Positions 7,741-17,068 of a stretch of 64,000 nt of DNA are shown here, in pieces (position 1 is the stretch's first letter; each line of letters begins with the position of its first letter). Source of the DNA: RGIG6353 sp964650465 (GTDB lineage: Bacteria; Bacillota; Clostridia; Oscillospirales; SIG627); the NCBI GenBank assembly GCA_964650465.1, contig CAZYTA010000010.1, positions 1 through 64,000 on the forward strand, in the 5' to 3' direction. A program made the position numbers and the translations under genes. Below the pieces are notes generated by a model. It had not been told where the DNA came from. It saw nothing but the letters and a program-made list of their open reading frames with translations, and made no database searches.

Positions 7741-9462
7741 TTAATCCTCAATTGCTGCCTTTTTGTTAAGTATTTTATTTATTATTTCAGGCGGGAACTT
7801 CGGCTTTCTGTCATAGGTGTAAAGTCCGTTCTGCTCCTGCTCAATGTCGGTAAGCTGTGTATAGCAGTATCCGAACATCAGAGGGTTTTCAAGAAGCACA
7901 TCTGTAAGTCCTTCAAGGCGAGTGAGAAATTCCTCTTCGGTCTTGGGAGCGTTGCCGTATCCCCAGCCTTTTTCGTCATCCGTCCAGCGTATTCCGCCGT
8001 ACTCGCTGACGAACATGGGTGTGCCGTAGGTGTAGGTCTGTCTGCTGACAAACCATGGCTGTCCCTTCTCCCTTGAATTATCTATAATGACGTTGGCAAA
8101 GTCTGTATAGGTCTTTCTGAAGTTTACGGGGTCTTGGTCATAGTCATGTACATCGAAAATATCCGTCTCTACATGGAAGTTACCGCTTGTATCGATACAT
8201 GGGCGGGAGGGGTCTATTGCCTTTGTTGTTCTGTACACGAGAGAAAGAACGCCGTCGAACTGCTTTCTGCCATTTTCGTCCCAGGTTTCGTTGAAGGGAC
8301 ACCAGCCTACAATTGAGGGGTGATTGATGTCGCGCTCAAGCTCCTCTATCCATTCGGGCAGTATTCCGTATATGCTGTCGGCATAGGACACATCAAGTCC
8401 CCAATTCGGGAACTCTCCCCATACTATATAGCCCATTCTGTCGGCATGGTAAAGAAATCTTTCCTCGAAAACCTTTTCGTGAAGTCTTGCGCCGTTGAAG
8501 CCCATGGCAACCGAGCGCTCAATGTCAGCCTTCAGTTCATCGTCCGAAGGGGCGGTGTAAAGTCCGTCGGGATAAAATCCCTGGTCAAGCACAAGCCTTT
8601 GAAATACAGATTTTTCGTTGATGAGGAATTTATAGCCGTCGAGACGCAGTGAGCGGAGACCGAAATAGCTGGTTACCTTATCGTCGCCGTAGGTCAGCAC
8701 AAGGTCATAAAGACCGCCCTTTCCTACCTCCCACAGATGCTTTTCAAGGAGCTTTATTGACAGTTTTGCGCTTCCTCCGTGTGAGGATACCTCTGCTTCG
8801 CCCATAAAGCGACCGTCAAAGAATGCCTGTACCTTGAAGGTACCCTCACCCTTAAGCTGAGCATTTACGAAAAATGTGCCGCTTTCGATATCGCAGGCAT
8901 ACTTCGCCTTGATTATCCTTGCCTTAGGTACAAATTCAAGCCATACTGTTTGCCATATGCCCGTTGTCCTTGTGTATGAACATCCGTAGGACTCATAGCG
9001 CATTGATTGTTTTCCCGAAGGAATGAGTCGGCTTCTTGTGTCATCAAGGGCATTTACCGTAAGTGTATTTCTGCCCTCTCTCACAAAGGCTGTTATATCA
9101 ACAGTAAAGGATACATAGCCGCCCTTGTGTCTGCCGCATTCAACGCCGTTTATGTATATTACCGCCTCATAGTCAACTGCACCGAAGTGAAGAAGTATAT
9201 CGCCCTTCATCTGCTCATCGGTTATATCAAATTCCCTTTTATACCATACCGAATTGACAAAATCGGTATTTCCAATGCCCGACAGCTTACTTTCGGGGCA
9301 GAAGGGGACATTAATCACCTTTGAAAATTCTGCACTTTCTTCAAAGAGTCCTCTTGAGACTCCGCTGACACCGCTGTCGAATTCAAACTGCCATTCACCG
9401 TTAAGATTATGCCAGTTATCCCTCATAAATTGGGGCTTCGGATGCTCTGCTCTGTATATCAT
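7741..9462 (-). CDS. GH2-family glycoside hydrolase (beta-galactosidase/glucuronidase-like)
   Basis: 573 residues, about the length of compact GH2 enzymes and much shorter than LacZ. Order: jelly-roll sugar-binding domain (1-185, with GEWQFEFDSG and the IYINGVECGRHKGGY segment), immunoglobulin-like domain (~185-275), then TIM barrel. The acid/base Glu is in FNETWD near residue 391 and the nucleophile Glu in FVSEYGG near residue 484. There is no signal peptide, so it acts on imported oligosaccharides; whether it prefers galactosides, glucuronides, arabinosides or mannosides is not evident. It starts 11 bases after the GH39 gene, so the two form one operon. Confidence 0.88.
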   Translation of the reverse strand: MIYRAEHPKPQFMRDNWHNLNGEWQFEFDSGVSGVSRGLFEESAEFSKVINVPFCPESKLSGIGNTDFVNSVWYKREFDITDEQMKGDILLHFGAVDYEAVIYINGVECGRHKGGYVSFTVDITAFVREGRNTLTVNALDDTRSRLIPSGKQSMRYESYGCSYTRTTGIWQTVWLEFVPKARIIKAKYACDIESGTFFVNAQLKGEGTFKVQAFFDGRFMGEAEVSSHGGSAKLSIKLLEKHLWEVGKGGLYDLVLTYGDDKVTSYFGLRSLRLDGYKFLINEKSVFQRLVLDQGFYPDGLYTAPSDDELKADIERSVAMGFNGARLHEKVFEERFLYHADRMGYIVWGEFPNWGLDVSYADSIYGILPEWIEELERDINHPSIVGWCPFNETWDENGRKQFDGVLSLVYRTTKAIDPSRPCIDTSGNFHVETDIFDVHDYDQDPVNFRKTYTDFANVIIDNSREKGQPWFVSRQTYTYGTPMFVSEYGGIRWTDDEKGWGYGNAPKTEEEFLTRLEGLTDVLLENPLMFGYCYTQLTDIEQEQNGLYTYDRKPKFPPEIINKILNKKAAIED

Positions 9463-9473
9463 GGCTATTCTCC

Positions 9474-10805
9474 TTATTTGTTAAGTATAATAAGATATGT
9501 GCTGAACAAGGTCATATTTATAACTGCCGAGTAGTTGTCACTGCTGAAGGTCTCTGTTTTAACAAGCTTCATGTCATTGTTTTCGTCAAGGAGATAGAAT
9601 TGTGCTTTAGCGGGACCAAAGCCCTTGAGGTCGACTGTCACTTCCTTTGCCTCTGTGCTGTCATCGTCATTGTAGTGAGTCAACATGACAGCCGCTCTTT
9701 CTTCGCTTCTTGCCACAACCGCAAGGATATCTCCCTCGCCCTTTGCCTCTGCCGCACTGTCCAGCTTGTAAAGCTCATTGAACATTCTGAATGGGTAGTA
9801 TCCCTTCAGACATTCGCATACAAAGTCTGTGTTGAACATTCCGTTCATTCCGCAGGGGCGGGCATCGTAATACATCATCATATCAATGGGTGCATACTGA
9901 CACTCGCACATTACACCTGCAATAAAGGATGAGCCTTTGAGTCCCTTTTCCGATTTGAGAGAATATAACCAATCCTCTCCTGTCCAGCCTCTGACATAAT
10001 TCCATTCGTTGTTGATACTCTCTGTCTCTGTAAAGCCGTGTTTGTCGAGCATTGCTCTTACATTGCGGCATCTTTCGCCGATATCACTCGGCTCCTTTGC
10101 ATAGCTGTGCCATGAGAAGAAGTCAATGGGAGCCTGTCTTTTCCTCATCTCTCCGAGGAAGTCATCTGCCCATTCCATCCAGCCCGCAAGTGCGGGACCG
10201 CCTATTTTAAGGTGGGGGAAGCATGATTTGAGATGCTTTGAGGCAATCTCGTAAAGGTCAAAATATTCGGCTCTTGTACCGCCCCATGTTCTCTTGTTGG
10301 GGGAGTCATCTGCATCAAGGTCGGGCTCATTCCATATTTCCCAGTATTCAATATCGTATTTAAATCCATTTGCCCAGCCTTCGGTATAGTGACGGATTAT
10401 GTGCTCGCATATTACCGCCCATTTATTGAAATCGCGGGGAGGCAGTGTGTTGTACTTCTTGCAGGCGTGCTCAATCTTTGAGCCGAGACGGTAGAAGGTC
10501 TTTGTTCCCGAAAAGTCAATTACACGGAGATATTCGTCGGTAATTGCAAAATCGTAGGACGCCTCATCGTAGGGGTCGGCATCGAAATTTGGGAATATAA
10601 AATTTACATCTACAGTATGCTCACCGCCGTAGGTGGCATTGAAGGATGCGTCATGAGTTCTGGCATAAGGAATGCCGGCCTCCTTCCATGCGTCCATGTT
10701 GGTTATTCTCTGGTCTGCGGCAAATTTGTATACAGGTCCGTTGTTAACTGCATGCATGGGCTTCACCCTGCCCGTTGCTTTTGTAAAATCAATACTTGCT
10801 TTCAT
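9474..10805 (-). CDS. GH39-like glycoside hydrolase (beta-xylosidase type)
   Basis: 443 residues, no signal peptide. Clan GH-A barrel with the acid/base Glu in EIWNEPDL (near residue 160) and the nucleophile Glu in NNEWNYV (near residue 267). ARTHDASF near the N-terminus and the FSWHSYA segment fit family GH39, whose members are mainly beta-xylosidases and alpha-iduronidases. A small beta domain follows after about residue 340. First gene of an operon with GH2, divergent from an AraC regulator 130 bases away that probably controls it. Together they suggest hydrolysis of a xylan- or pectin-side-chain-type oligosaccharide; that is inference. Confidence 0.82.
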   Translation of the reverse strand: MKASIDFTKATGRVKPMHAVNNGPVYKFAADQRITNMDAWKEAGIPYARTHDASFNATYGGEHTVDVNFIFPNFDADPYDEASYDFAITDEYLRVIDFSGTKTFYRLGSKIEHACKKYNTLPPRDFNKWAVICEHIIRHYTEGWANGFKYDIEYWEIWNEPDLDADDSPNKRTWGGTRAEYFDLYEIASKHLKSCFPHLKIGGPALAGWMEWADDFLGEMRKRQAPIDFFSWHSYAKEPSDIGERCRNVRAMLDKHGFTETESINNEWNYVRGWTGEDWLYSLKSEKGLKGSSFIAGVMCECQYAPIDMMMYYDARPCGMNGMFNTDFVCECLKGYYPFRMFNELYKLDSAAEAKGEGDILAVVARSEERAAVMLTHYNDDDSTEAKEVTVDLKGFGPAKAQFYLLDENNDMKLVKTETFSSDNYSAVINMTLFSTYLIILNK

Positions 10806-10885
10806 ACTTACCTCCGTCTGTATTTTCTACTTATTAGAATAATTGAAACAGATAAAAAAATCAATCACATATTCTACCATAAAAG

Positions 10886-10914
10886 TTGACATATCCTACT
10901 GTTTTTGATATTAT
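10886..10914 (+). promoter_or_regulatory. Predicted promoter of the AraC regulator gene
   Basis: TTGACA at 10886-10891, 17-base spacer, TATTAT at 10909-10914, 21 bases before the ATG at 10935. Confidence 0.65.
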
Positions 10915-10934
10915 ATATCGGGAGGGCAAAAGAA

Positions 10935-11708
10935 ATGATAAACATAACAGATATCCGTCATGCATGGCCTGAGCCTGCGGGATTTTTGATGAGCAGAACA
11001 AACGGACACCCCGAGTACACTTTTCTTCACTTTTTCAACAGCGTAAGTATTGAGTACAAGGGAAGTGTAATAAAAACACAGCCTCATGCAGTGATACTTT
11101 TCGACATAAACACTCCGCAGTTTTTTGAAAGTCCTGAGCCTCTTGTGCATGACTGGATTCACTTTACACTTTCATCACCCTTCGATTTCGGATTTTTGAC
11201 AGATACTATTTACTATCCTTCTCATTCCGATTTTATAACAGATATGATAAGAGAGCTTGAAGCAGAGTTTTTTGATTCGCGTTCCCGACGCCGAGAGTAT
11301 ATGGAAATAAAGGTCAGAGAACTGTTTTTAAAGCTTTCAAGGGAAATTGCAAGCAACGGAGAGATGGGAATAAACCTTGAAACCAAAGAGAAGCTGAGAT
11401 ACCTCAGAGGTCATATGTTTTCTCATTTGAGAGAAAACTGGACGGTTAAAAGAATGGCAGATGAGGTAGGCTTGAGTCAATCCAGATTTTTTACGGTATA
11501 CAAAAGCTTTTACGGAATATCACCTGTATCTGACTTGATACGTGCAAGGATGAACAGTGCGAAAAATATGCTTCTTTACAGCGGAAGGCGTATTGAGGAA
11601 ATAGCGGAGCTGCTCGGTTATCAGAACATAACCCATTTTATACGCCAGTTCAAAAAGGAAAACGGAATGTCTCCGTCGGCATACAGAAAAGTCAACCGCA
11701 GTACTTGA
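10935..11708 (+). CDS. AraC-family transcriptional regulator
   Basis: 257 residues from ATG at 10935, with GGGAGG ten bases upstream. The N-terminal ~150 residues form a cupin-like sensing domain (HFFNSVSIEYKG, then a segment ending HDWIHFTLS). The C-terminal ~100 residues hold two helix-turn-helix motifs: WTVKRMADEVGLSQSRF and IEEIAELLGYQNITHFIRQF, closing with the usual GMSPSAYR. It likely senses a sugar and activates the divergent GH39-GH2 operon. It may also be co-transcribed with the nitrilase-GDPD gene 44 bases downstream, as no terminator separates them. Confidence 0.88.
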   Translation: MINITDIRHAWPEPAGFLMSRTNGHPEYTFLHFFNSVSIEYKGSVIKTQPHAVILFDINTPQFFESPEPLVHDWIHFTLSSPFDFGFLTDTIYYPSHSDFITDMIRELEAEFFDSRSRRREYMEIKVRELFLKLSREIASNGEMGINLETKEKLRYLRGHMFSHLRENWTVKRMADEVGLSQSRFFTVYKSFYGISPVSDLIRARMNSAKNMLLYSGRRIEEIAELLGYQNITHFIRQFKKENGMSPSAYRKVNRST

Positions 11709-11752
11709 TAAAGTCCACGGAATGTGATACAATCAAAAAGAGGTGAACAAAC

Positions 11753-13372
11753 TTGAAAATAGCTTTAATACAGCCCCCTTACTCTACGGACTATTCAAAA
11801 ACAGACGAATATTTTAAAAGAGAAATTGAATATCTCGACTCCTGCGACGAGTCGATGGATATTATCGTAATGCCCGAGCTTTGCGATGTTCCTTGCCTTG
11901 CTTCTACCCGTGAAGAAAGTGAAATGGCAGTAGAAAAATACAATAAAGCATTTCTCGACAAATGCTCCGAAACCGCAAAGAGATGTCATGCAATTATTTT
12001 TGCAAACGCAAGAGACAAAAGCAATAAAGGTTATCTCAATACCACATTTGCCTTTGACAGACTTGGGAATATAGCAGGCAAATACTATAAACAGCACCTT
12101 GTTATGAGCGAGGTGGACAAGCTGAAGCTTGACAGCGACTATTCCTTTGAGTTTTCCGAGCCTACCGTTTTGGAGATTGAAGGTTTGAGATTTGGATTTC
12201 TTGTCTGCTACGATTTTTATTTCTATGAAGCTTTTGCCAATATGGCAAGATATAATCCGGATGCTGTCATCGGATGTTCGCATCAAAGAAGCGACACCCA
12301 TCTCGCCCTTGAAATAATGTCACAGTTTTTAGCTTATAACACCAATGCATACGTACTTCGTTCATCAGTTTCCATGGATGAGAGCTCGGACATCGGAGGC
12401 GGAAGCATGGTGGTTTCTCCGAGAGGCGAAATACTTTTGAATATGAAGAGCAGGACAGGAATTGAATGTGTCGAAATAGATATAAAGGACAAGTACTACA
12501 AGCCTGCGGGCTTCGGTAATCCTCCCGCAGCACATCATGAGTATATTGAGCTTGGAAGACGGCCATGGAAATACCGCCCCGGCGGTTCAGCCATTGTTCG
12601 TGATGACAGAAGGATGAAGTACCCGAGAGTCTGTGCTCACCGAGGCTTTAATACCGTTGCCCCCGAAAACAGTCTCCCCGCCTTCGGTGCGGCGGTTTCA
12701 ATGGGGGCGGATGAGATAGAGCTTGATTTGTGGGAAACCGCAGACGGCGAAATAGTGTCTGTTCACGACCATGTGCTTGACAGAGTTTCCGACGGTACAG
12801 GCTATGTATGGGAGCATACTCTTGACGAGCTGAAAAAGCTTGACTTCGGCATAAAGTACAGTGCAGAGTTTGAAGGACTCAAAATCCCCACATTTGAGGA
12901 GATACTTAAAAAATTTTCCTGCCATACGGTTATGAATATACACATCAAATTTATGGAAAACCACAAGCCGTACAGCGAGAGGGCGCTTAAGAAAATAGTT
13001 GACCTTATCAATAAGTATGACTGCCGAAAGTATGTGTACTTCATGGTATCAAACAACGAATATCTTGCCCGACAGTGCAAGGCTATTGCTCCCGATATTC
13101 CCCTTTGTGCAGGCTCGGGAGATAATGATTGGGATATAGTTGATTTTGCCATACGTGAGGGATGCTCGAAAGTTCAATTCGGAAAGCCCGACTTTAACCG
13201 TGAGCTGATAGAACAAGCTCATGCAAACGGAATAATATGCAATGTGTTCTGGTCGGATGACCCCGAGGAGACAAAGCAATTTCTTGAAATGGGTATAGAC
13301 ACAATACTTACAAACGACTACAACCGCATAGCAAAGGCGGTAGAAGAATATAAAACGGAGAAAAAGTTATGA
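11753..13372 (+). CDS. Nitrilase-superfamily amidase fused to glycerophosphodiester phosphodiesterase domain
   Basis: 539 residues from TTG at 11753, six bases after AGGTGA. Residues 1-~265 are a carbon-nitrogen hydrolase: the catalytic triad is Glu in MPEL (near 42), Lys in YYKQHL (near 114) and Cys in LVCYDFYFYE (near 153). Residues ~290-539 are a GDPD barrel: CAHRGFNTVAPENS, then IELDLWE and SVHDH carry the usual His, Glu, Asp and His. The joined activities suggest a substrate with both an amide and a glycerophosphodiester, or two steps on one lipid-head-group compound; this is inference. No signal peptide. The stop overlaps the next start (ATGA), so it is coupled to aldose epimerase. Confidence 0.85.
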   Translation: MKIALIQPPYSTDYSKTDEYFKREIEYLDSCDESMDIIVMPELCDVPCLASTREESEMAVEKYNKAFLDKCSETAKRCHAIIFANARDKSNKGYLNTTFAFDRLGNIAGKYYKQHLVMSEVDKLKLDSDYSFEFSEPTVLEIEGLRFGFLVCYDFYFYEAFANMARYNPDAVIGCSHQRSDTHLALEIMSQFLAYNTNAYVLRSSVSMDESSDIGGGSMVVSPRGEILLNMKSRTGIECVEIDIKDKYYKPAGFGNPPAAHHEYIELGRRPWKYRPGGSAIVRDDRRMKYPRVCAHRGFNTVAPENSLPAFGAAVSMGADEIELDLWETADGEIVSVHDHVLDRVSDGTGYVWEHTLDELKKLDFGIKYSAEFEGLKIPTFEEILKKFSCHTVMNIHIKFMENHKPYSERALKKIVDLINKYDCRKYVYFMVSNNEYLARQCKAIAPDIPLCAGSGDNDWDIVDFAIREGCSKVQFGKPDFNRELIEQAHANGIICNVFWSDDPEETKQFLEMGIDTILTNDYNRIAKAVEEYKTEKKL

Positions 13373-14397
13373 TAACAGAAAAGATTTTCGGAAAAACTTC
13401 AAAAGGTGAAGAGGTAAAAGAATACATACTCACAAACGGTACTCTTGAAGTGTCAATTATCAACTACGGCGGTGCGGTAAGGTATATAAATGTCCCCGAC
13501 AAAAACGGCGTTGTACAGGATGTTGTCCTTGGCTGGGACGATGTTGAAGGCTATGAAAAGGGAAGCGGATATTACGGAGCCTTTGTTGGCAGATTCGGCA
13601 ACAGAATAATCAATTCGGAATTCACGCTCAACGGCAAGACATATCATCTTACCCCAAACAATGGCAGGAACCATCTTCACGGCACATTTTCAAAGCGTGT
13701 ACTTGATTCAAGAATTGACGGTGACAGCGTTGTAATGAGCCTTGTCAGTCCACCCGAGGAAGAGGGATATCCGGGAACGCTTTCCGTTACGGTGGTTTAT
13801 ACCCTTACGGAGAATAACGGCTTGCAGATAGGCTACACAGCTGCTACCGATGAGGATACGGTAATAAATCTTACAAATCATTCGTATTTTAATCTTAACG
13901 GACAAAACGGAAGGGGAGTTCAGGACCTTCATTTGCAGATTATGGCAGACCGCTTTACACCTGTAAACGAGGAGGTAATCCCCACAGGTGAAATCCTCGC
14001 CGTTGACGGCACTCCCTTTGATTTGAGAGAGGGCTTGAAGGTTGGGGAAGGTCTTGCAAGTACACATCCCCAGATGGTTGTGACAGGAACATATGACCAC
14101 AATTTCATATTTCCGAAATCGGACAGCTCTGTGCCATTTGCAACCGTTTATTCCGAGGATACAGGCATAAAGATGGAGGCATTTACTACCGAGCCTGCTG
14201 TACAGCTATATGTAAAGAATGTAAAGGATGTACCTCCTGCCGAGGAGGGCAAAAAGAATCCCAAGCAGTCCGCTCTTTGCCTTGAAACACAGCACTATCC
14301 CGCAAGCCCCAATTTCGACCATTTCCCTTCAACTGTACTCAAAAAGGGTGACACCTATCACCACTTTACAGAGTATCGCTTCAGCGTGGTTAAATGA
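13369..14397 (+). CDS. galM: Aldose 1-epimerase
   Basis: 342 residues, usual length. It interconverts alpha and beta anomers of galactose, glucose or related sugars. Seen: RFGNRI with NHLHG (substrate-binding and first His), LTNHSYFNL (catalytic acid His), and CLETQHYPASPN (catalytic base Glu). Cytoplasmic. It overlaps by four bases both the gene before and the gene after, so three proteins are translationally coupled, tying sugar processing to the nitrilase-GDPD fusion and a radical SAM protein. The family member could act on another aldose. Confidence 0.92.
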   Translation: MITEKIFGKTSKGEEVKEYILTNGTLEVSIINYGGAVRYINVPDKNGVVQDVVLGWDDVEGYEKGSGYYGAFVGRFGNRIINSEFTLNGKTYHLTPNNGRNHLHGTFSKRVLDSRIDGDSVVMSLVSPPEEEGYPGTLSVTVVYTLTENNGLQIGYTAATDEDTVINLTNHSYFNLNGQNGRGVQDLHLQIMADRFTPVNEEVIPTGEILAVDGTPFDLREGLKVGEGLASTHPQMVVTGTYDHNFIFPKSDSSVPFATVYSEDTGIKMEAFTTEPAVQLYVKNVKDVPPAEEGKKNPKQSALCLETQHYPASPNFDHFPSTVLKKGDTYHHFTEYRFSVVK

Positions 14398-15221
14398 GGA
14401 AGCTGAAAAAAGCATATGTAGAGATAACTAACATATGCAATAAGAATTGTACCTTTTGCCACGGCACTAAAAGAGCGCCAAGACAGATGAACCGTGAAGA
14501 ATTTGACCGTGTACTCAATGAGCTTTGCGGTGTTACGGAATACATTTATCTTCATGTTTTGGGCGAGCCGCTTTGCCATCCCGATGTAATTGAATTTATA
14601 AAGAAGGCAACACAGCAAGGCTTTAAGGTCACTGTTACTACAAACGGAACGTTACTGTCTCCCGAGCTTCTTGACAGCGGCTTGTATAAGCTGCAGATAT
14701 CCCTTCACAGTTTTGAGTCGGATGACGAAAAGGGTCACAGAGCGTATATGGACAGGATTATTGCTTTTTCGAGACTTGCCGCCATTAACGGAATACTTGT
14801 TTCACTGCGTTTGTGGAATCTCAATACGGAGGATTCAAATGTATGTGCCGAAAAAGCTCTTGAGCAGGCGTTTCCAAAGCCATGGACCGAGGGTAAAAAT
14901 AGATCATTTACCCTTGATAGAAATATATTTATCAGCTATGCAGAGCGTTTTGAATGGCCTGACATGAGTGCCGTAGACAACGGAGAAAGCCTTTTTTGCT
15001 ACGGACTTCGTGACCAGATAGGTATACTGTCTGACGGTACGGTAGTACCTTGCTGTCTTGATGCGGAAGGGGACATAGCTTTGGGTAACATCTATACTAC
15101 CGCCCTTGCCGAAATACTTGACTCGGAGCGTGCCAAGGCAATATACAGCGGCTTTTCAAACCGCCGTGCTGTCGAAGAGCTATGCCGTAAATGCAATTAT
15201 GCAAAACGCTTTGACAAATAA
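14394..15221 (+). CDS. Radical SAM protein with SPASM-type C-terminal cysteines
   Basis: 275 residues. The N-terminus has the radical SAM cluster motif C-x3-C-x2-C in ICNKNCTFC, followed by GEPLCHPD and TVTTNGTLL barrel segments. The C-terminus has CYGLRDQIGILSDGTVVPCC and a late CRKC, the pattern of a SPASM/twitch auxiliary iron-sulphur site. Relatives include peptide-modifying maturases and anaerobic sulfatase maturases, but no precursor peptide or sulfatase gene lies near. The start overlaps galM by four bases and the stop sits inside a bidirectional terminator. Substrate unknown. Confidence 0.85.
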   Translation: MRKLKKAYVEITNICNKNCTFCHGTKRAPRQMNREEFDRVLNELCGVTEYIYLHVLGEPLCHPDVIEFIKKATQQGFKVTVTTNGTLLSPELLDSGLYKLQISLHSFESDDEKGHRAYMDRIIAFSRLAAINGILVSLRLWNLNTEDSNVCAEKALEQAFPKPWTEGKNRSFTLDRNIFISYAERFEWPDMSAVDNGESLFCYGLRDQIGILSDGTVVPCCLDAEGDIALGNIYTTALAEILDSERAKAIYSGFSNRRAVEELCRKCNYAKRFDK

Positions 15222-15259
15222 CAGAAAGGAGTACGATTTTGTACTCCTTTCTGTTATTT
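15218..15259. terminator. Bidirectional terminator overlapping two stop codons
   Basis: AATAACAGAAAGGAGTAC pairs with GTACTCCTTTCTGTTATT. The stop codons of the radical SAM gene (15219-15221, plus) and the ABC gene (15254-15256, minus) are inside its two arms. Confidence 0.88.
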
Positions 15260-17068
15260 AAACTGTGAATTGTAAAGCGTTTCATAAAAACCGCCAAGGG
15301 CAATAAGCTCATCGTGAGTGCCGCTTTCTGTTATTCTGCCGTCCTGTAAAACCAGTATCAGGTCGGCATTTTTTATTGTTGAAAGCCGATGTGCGATGAT
15401 AAAGGAAGTCCTTCCCCTCATAAGCTTTTCCATTGCTTCGGAGATTTTTGCTTCTGTTCTTGAATCGACATTTGAGGTTGCTTCGTCGAGTATCAGCATT
15501 GGTGAATCGCTGAGCATCGCACGTGCAATGGTAATAAGCTGCTTTTGTCCTTTTGAAATATTTGTTCCGTCATCGGAAAGTACGGTATCATACCCATTTG
15601 TTAAGTGCTCTATATATGAGTCTATTCTTGCTTCCTTTGCCGCATGTTTCACTTCTTCTAAGGTTGCACCCTCTTTTCCGTAAGCTATATTCTCGAATAT
15701 AGTGCCATGGAAAAGCCATGTGTCCTGAAGTACCATTGTATAAGCACGGCGAAGAGATTTTCTGGTGATTTCATCAATGCTGTGTCCGTCAACCGTTATT
15801 TTGCCGCCGTTGATGTCGTAAAAACGCATAAGCAGATTGATAATAGTGGTCTTTCCCGCACCGGTGGGACCTACCACGGCTATTTTTGTGCCTGCTTTTA
15901 CGTTGACGGATATACCTTTAAGTATAGTTTTGTCGGCAGTGTAGCCGAAGACAACATTGTCAAGCTTTACATCGCCCTTTGCATCGGTAAGCTCCACTGC
16001 CTTTTCGCTGTCCGGCTTTTCGCTGTCCTCGTCAATTATTCTGAATACACGTTCAGCTGCCGAGAAGGCGGATTGAAATTCGTGAAGCATATTGGCAAAT
16101 TCGTTTATCGGACCCGCAAATTTCCTTGAATACTGCACAAACTTTGCAATGCCGCCCAGCGAGATAAAGAAAATGCTTGCTTCTTTTACTGCACCGCTTG
16201 CAGAGTACATATACATAAATCCGCCGAAAATCATAACAAGCGAGAGAGAAAGATTGTTTATGAAGTTAACGCTCGGCCCGAGAGTTGCACCGTAATACTC
16301 TGCACTGTAGTAGGCATCCATAGCCTCCTTGTTCCGCTTATTGAACCGAGAGTTTATTTCTTCCTCTCTTCCGTATGCCTGTATGGTACGCACACCCGAA
16401 AGCATTTCCTCTGCATAACCGTTAAGCTCTCCCAGCTTCCTTGACCGCTTTTGAAACAGCGGTCTTACTTTTTTTGAGCGGAATGTTGTCAACAAAATTG
16501 ATGACGGTACTGTTATGGCGAATACCAGAATGAGAGGCTTTGATATCTGCCACATAAACAGTAGTGAACCTAAAACGGTGTAAATACTGGTCATTATTTG
16601 TACAAGGTCATGTGAGAGGGAGGTGTTTACCGTGTCTATATCATACGAAATATGACTTATAATATCTCCTGTTGCATGGGTGTCAAAATAAGACACAGGG
16701 AGCGATGTCAGCTTTTCAAAAAGCTCTCGCCTCATAGCGTAGACTATCTTTTGGCTGAGGTGTATCATCAGCACAGACAGTCCGTATGAAAGCAAAGCTG
16801 ATAAAAGATAACATATCAGCATTCTGACCACATTTTCCCACACAGTTGTGAAATCCACTCCACCCTCTGCGGTTATGGCATCAATGGCATTTCCTGAATA
16901 CTCGGGACCCAGTAGCGACAGTTGGTTTGACAAAAGGGTAAGTGCGATAGCAACAACGAAGAGCTGCCAATGTGCCAGAATATATTTGCTCAGCCTTTTT
17001 AAAACATTCTTGGTACGGAGTAGGGAGAGCTTTTCGTTTGGAGTTCCTTTTCTGATATCTCTATTCAA
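15254..17068 (-). CDS. ABC exporter half-transporter, subunit B (catalytic Walker B)
   Basis: 604 residues: six-helix membrane domain (~30-340), then a nucleotide-binding domain with Walker A GPTGAGKTT (~399), signature ISKGQ (~505), Walker B LILDEATS (~526) and switch His in IAHRLST. Walker B keeps the catalytic Glu, but the signature is ISKGQ, not LSGGQ. With its partner it should form a heterodimeric multidrug- or lipid-type exporter in the cytoplasmic membrane. It overlaps the partner gene by eight bases and ends in a bidirectional terminator. Confidence 0.9.
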   Translation of the reverse strand: MNRDIRKGTPNEKLSLLRTKNVLKRLSKYILAHWQLFVVAIALTLLSNQLSLLGPEYSGNAIDAITAEGGVDFTTVWENVVRMLICYLLSALLSYGLSVLMIHLSQKIVYAMRRELFEKLTSLPVSYFDTHATGDIISHISYDIDTVNTSLSHDLVQIMTSIYTVLGSLLFMWQISKPLILVFAITVPSSILLTTFRSKKVRPLFQKRSRKLGELNGYAEEMLSGVRTIQAYGREEEINSRFNKRNKEAMDAYYSAEYYGATLGPSVNFINNLSLSLVMIFGGFMYMYSASGAVKEASIFFISLGGIAKFVQYSRKFAGPINEFANMLHEFQSAFSAAERVFRIIDEDSEKPDSEKAVELTDAKGDVKLDNVVFGYTADKTILKGISVNVKAGTKIAVVGPTGAGKTTIINLLMRFYDINGGKITVDGHSIDEITRKSLRRAYTMVLQDTWLFHGTIFENIAYGKEGATLEEVKHAAKEARIDSYIEHLTNGYDTVLSDDGTNISKGQKQLITIARAMLSDSPMLILDEATSNVDSRTEAKISEAMEKLMRGRTSFIIAHRLSTIKNADLILVLQDGRITESGTHDELIALGGFYETLYNSQFK

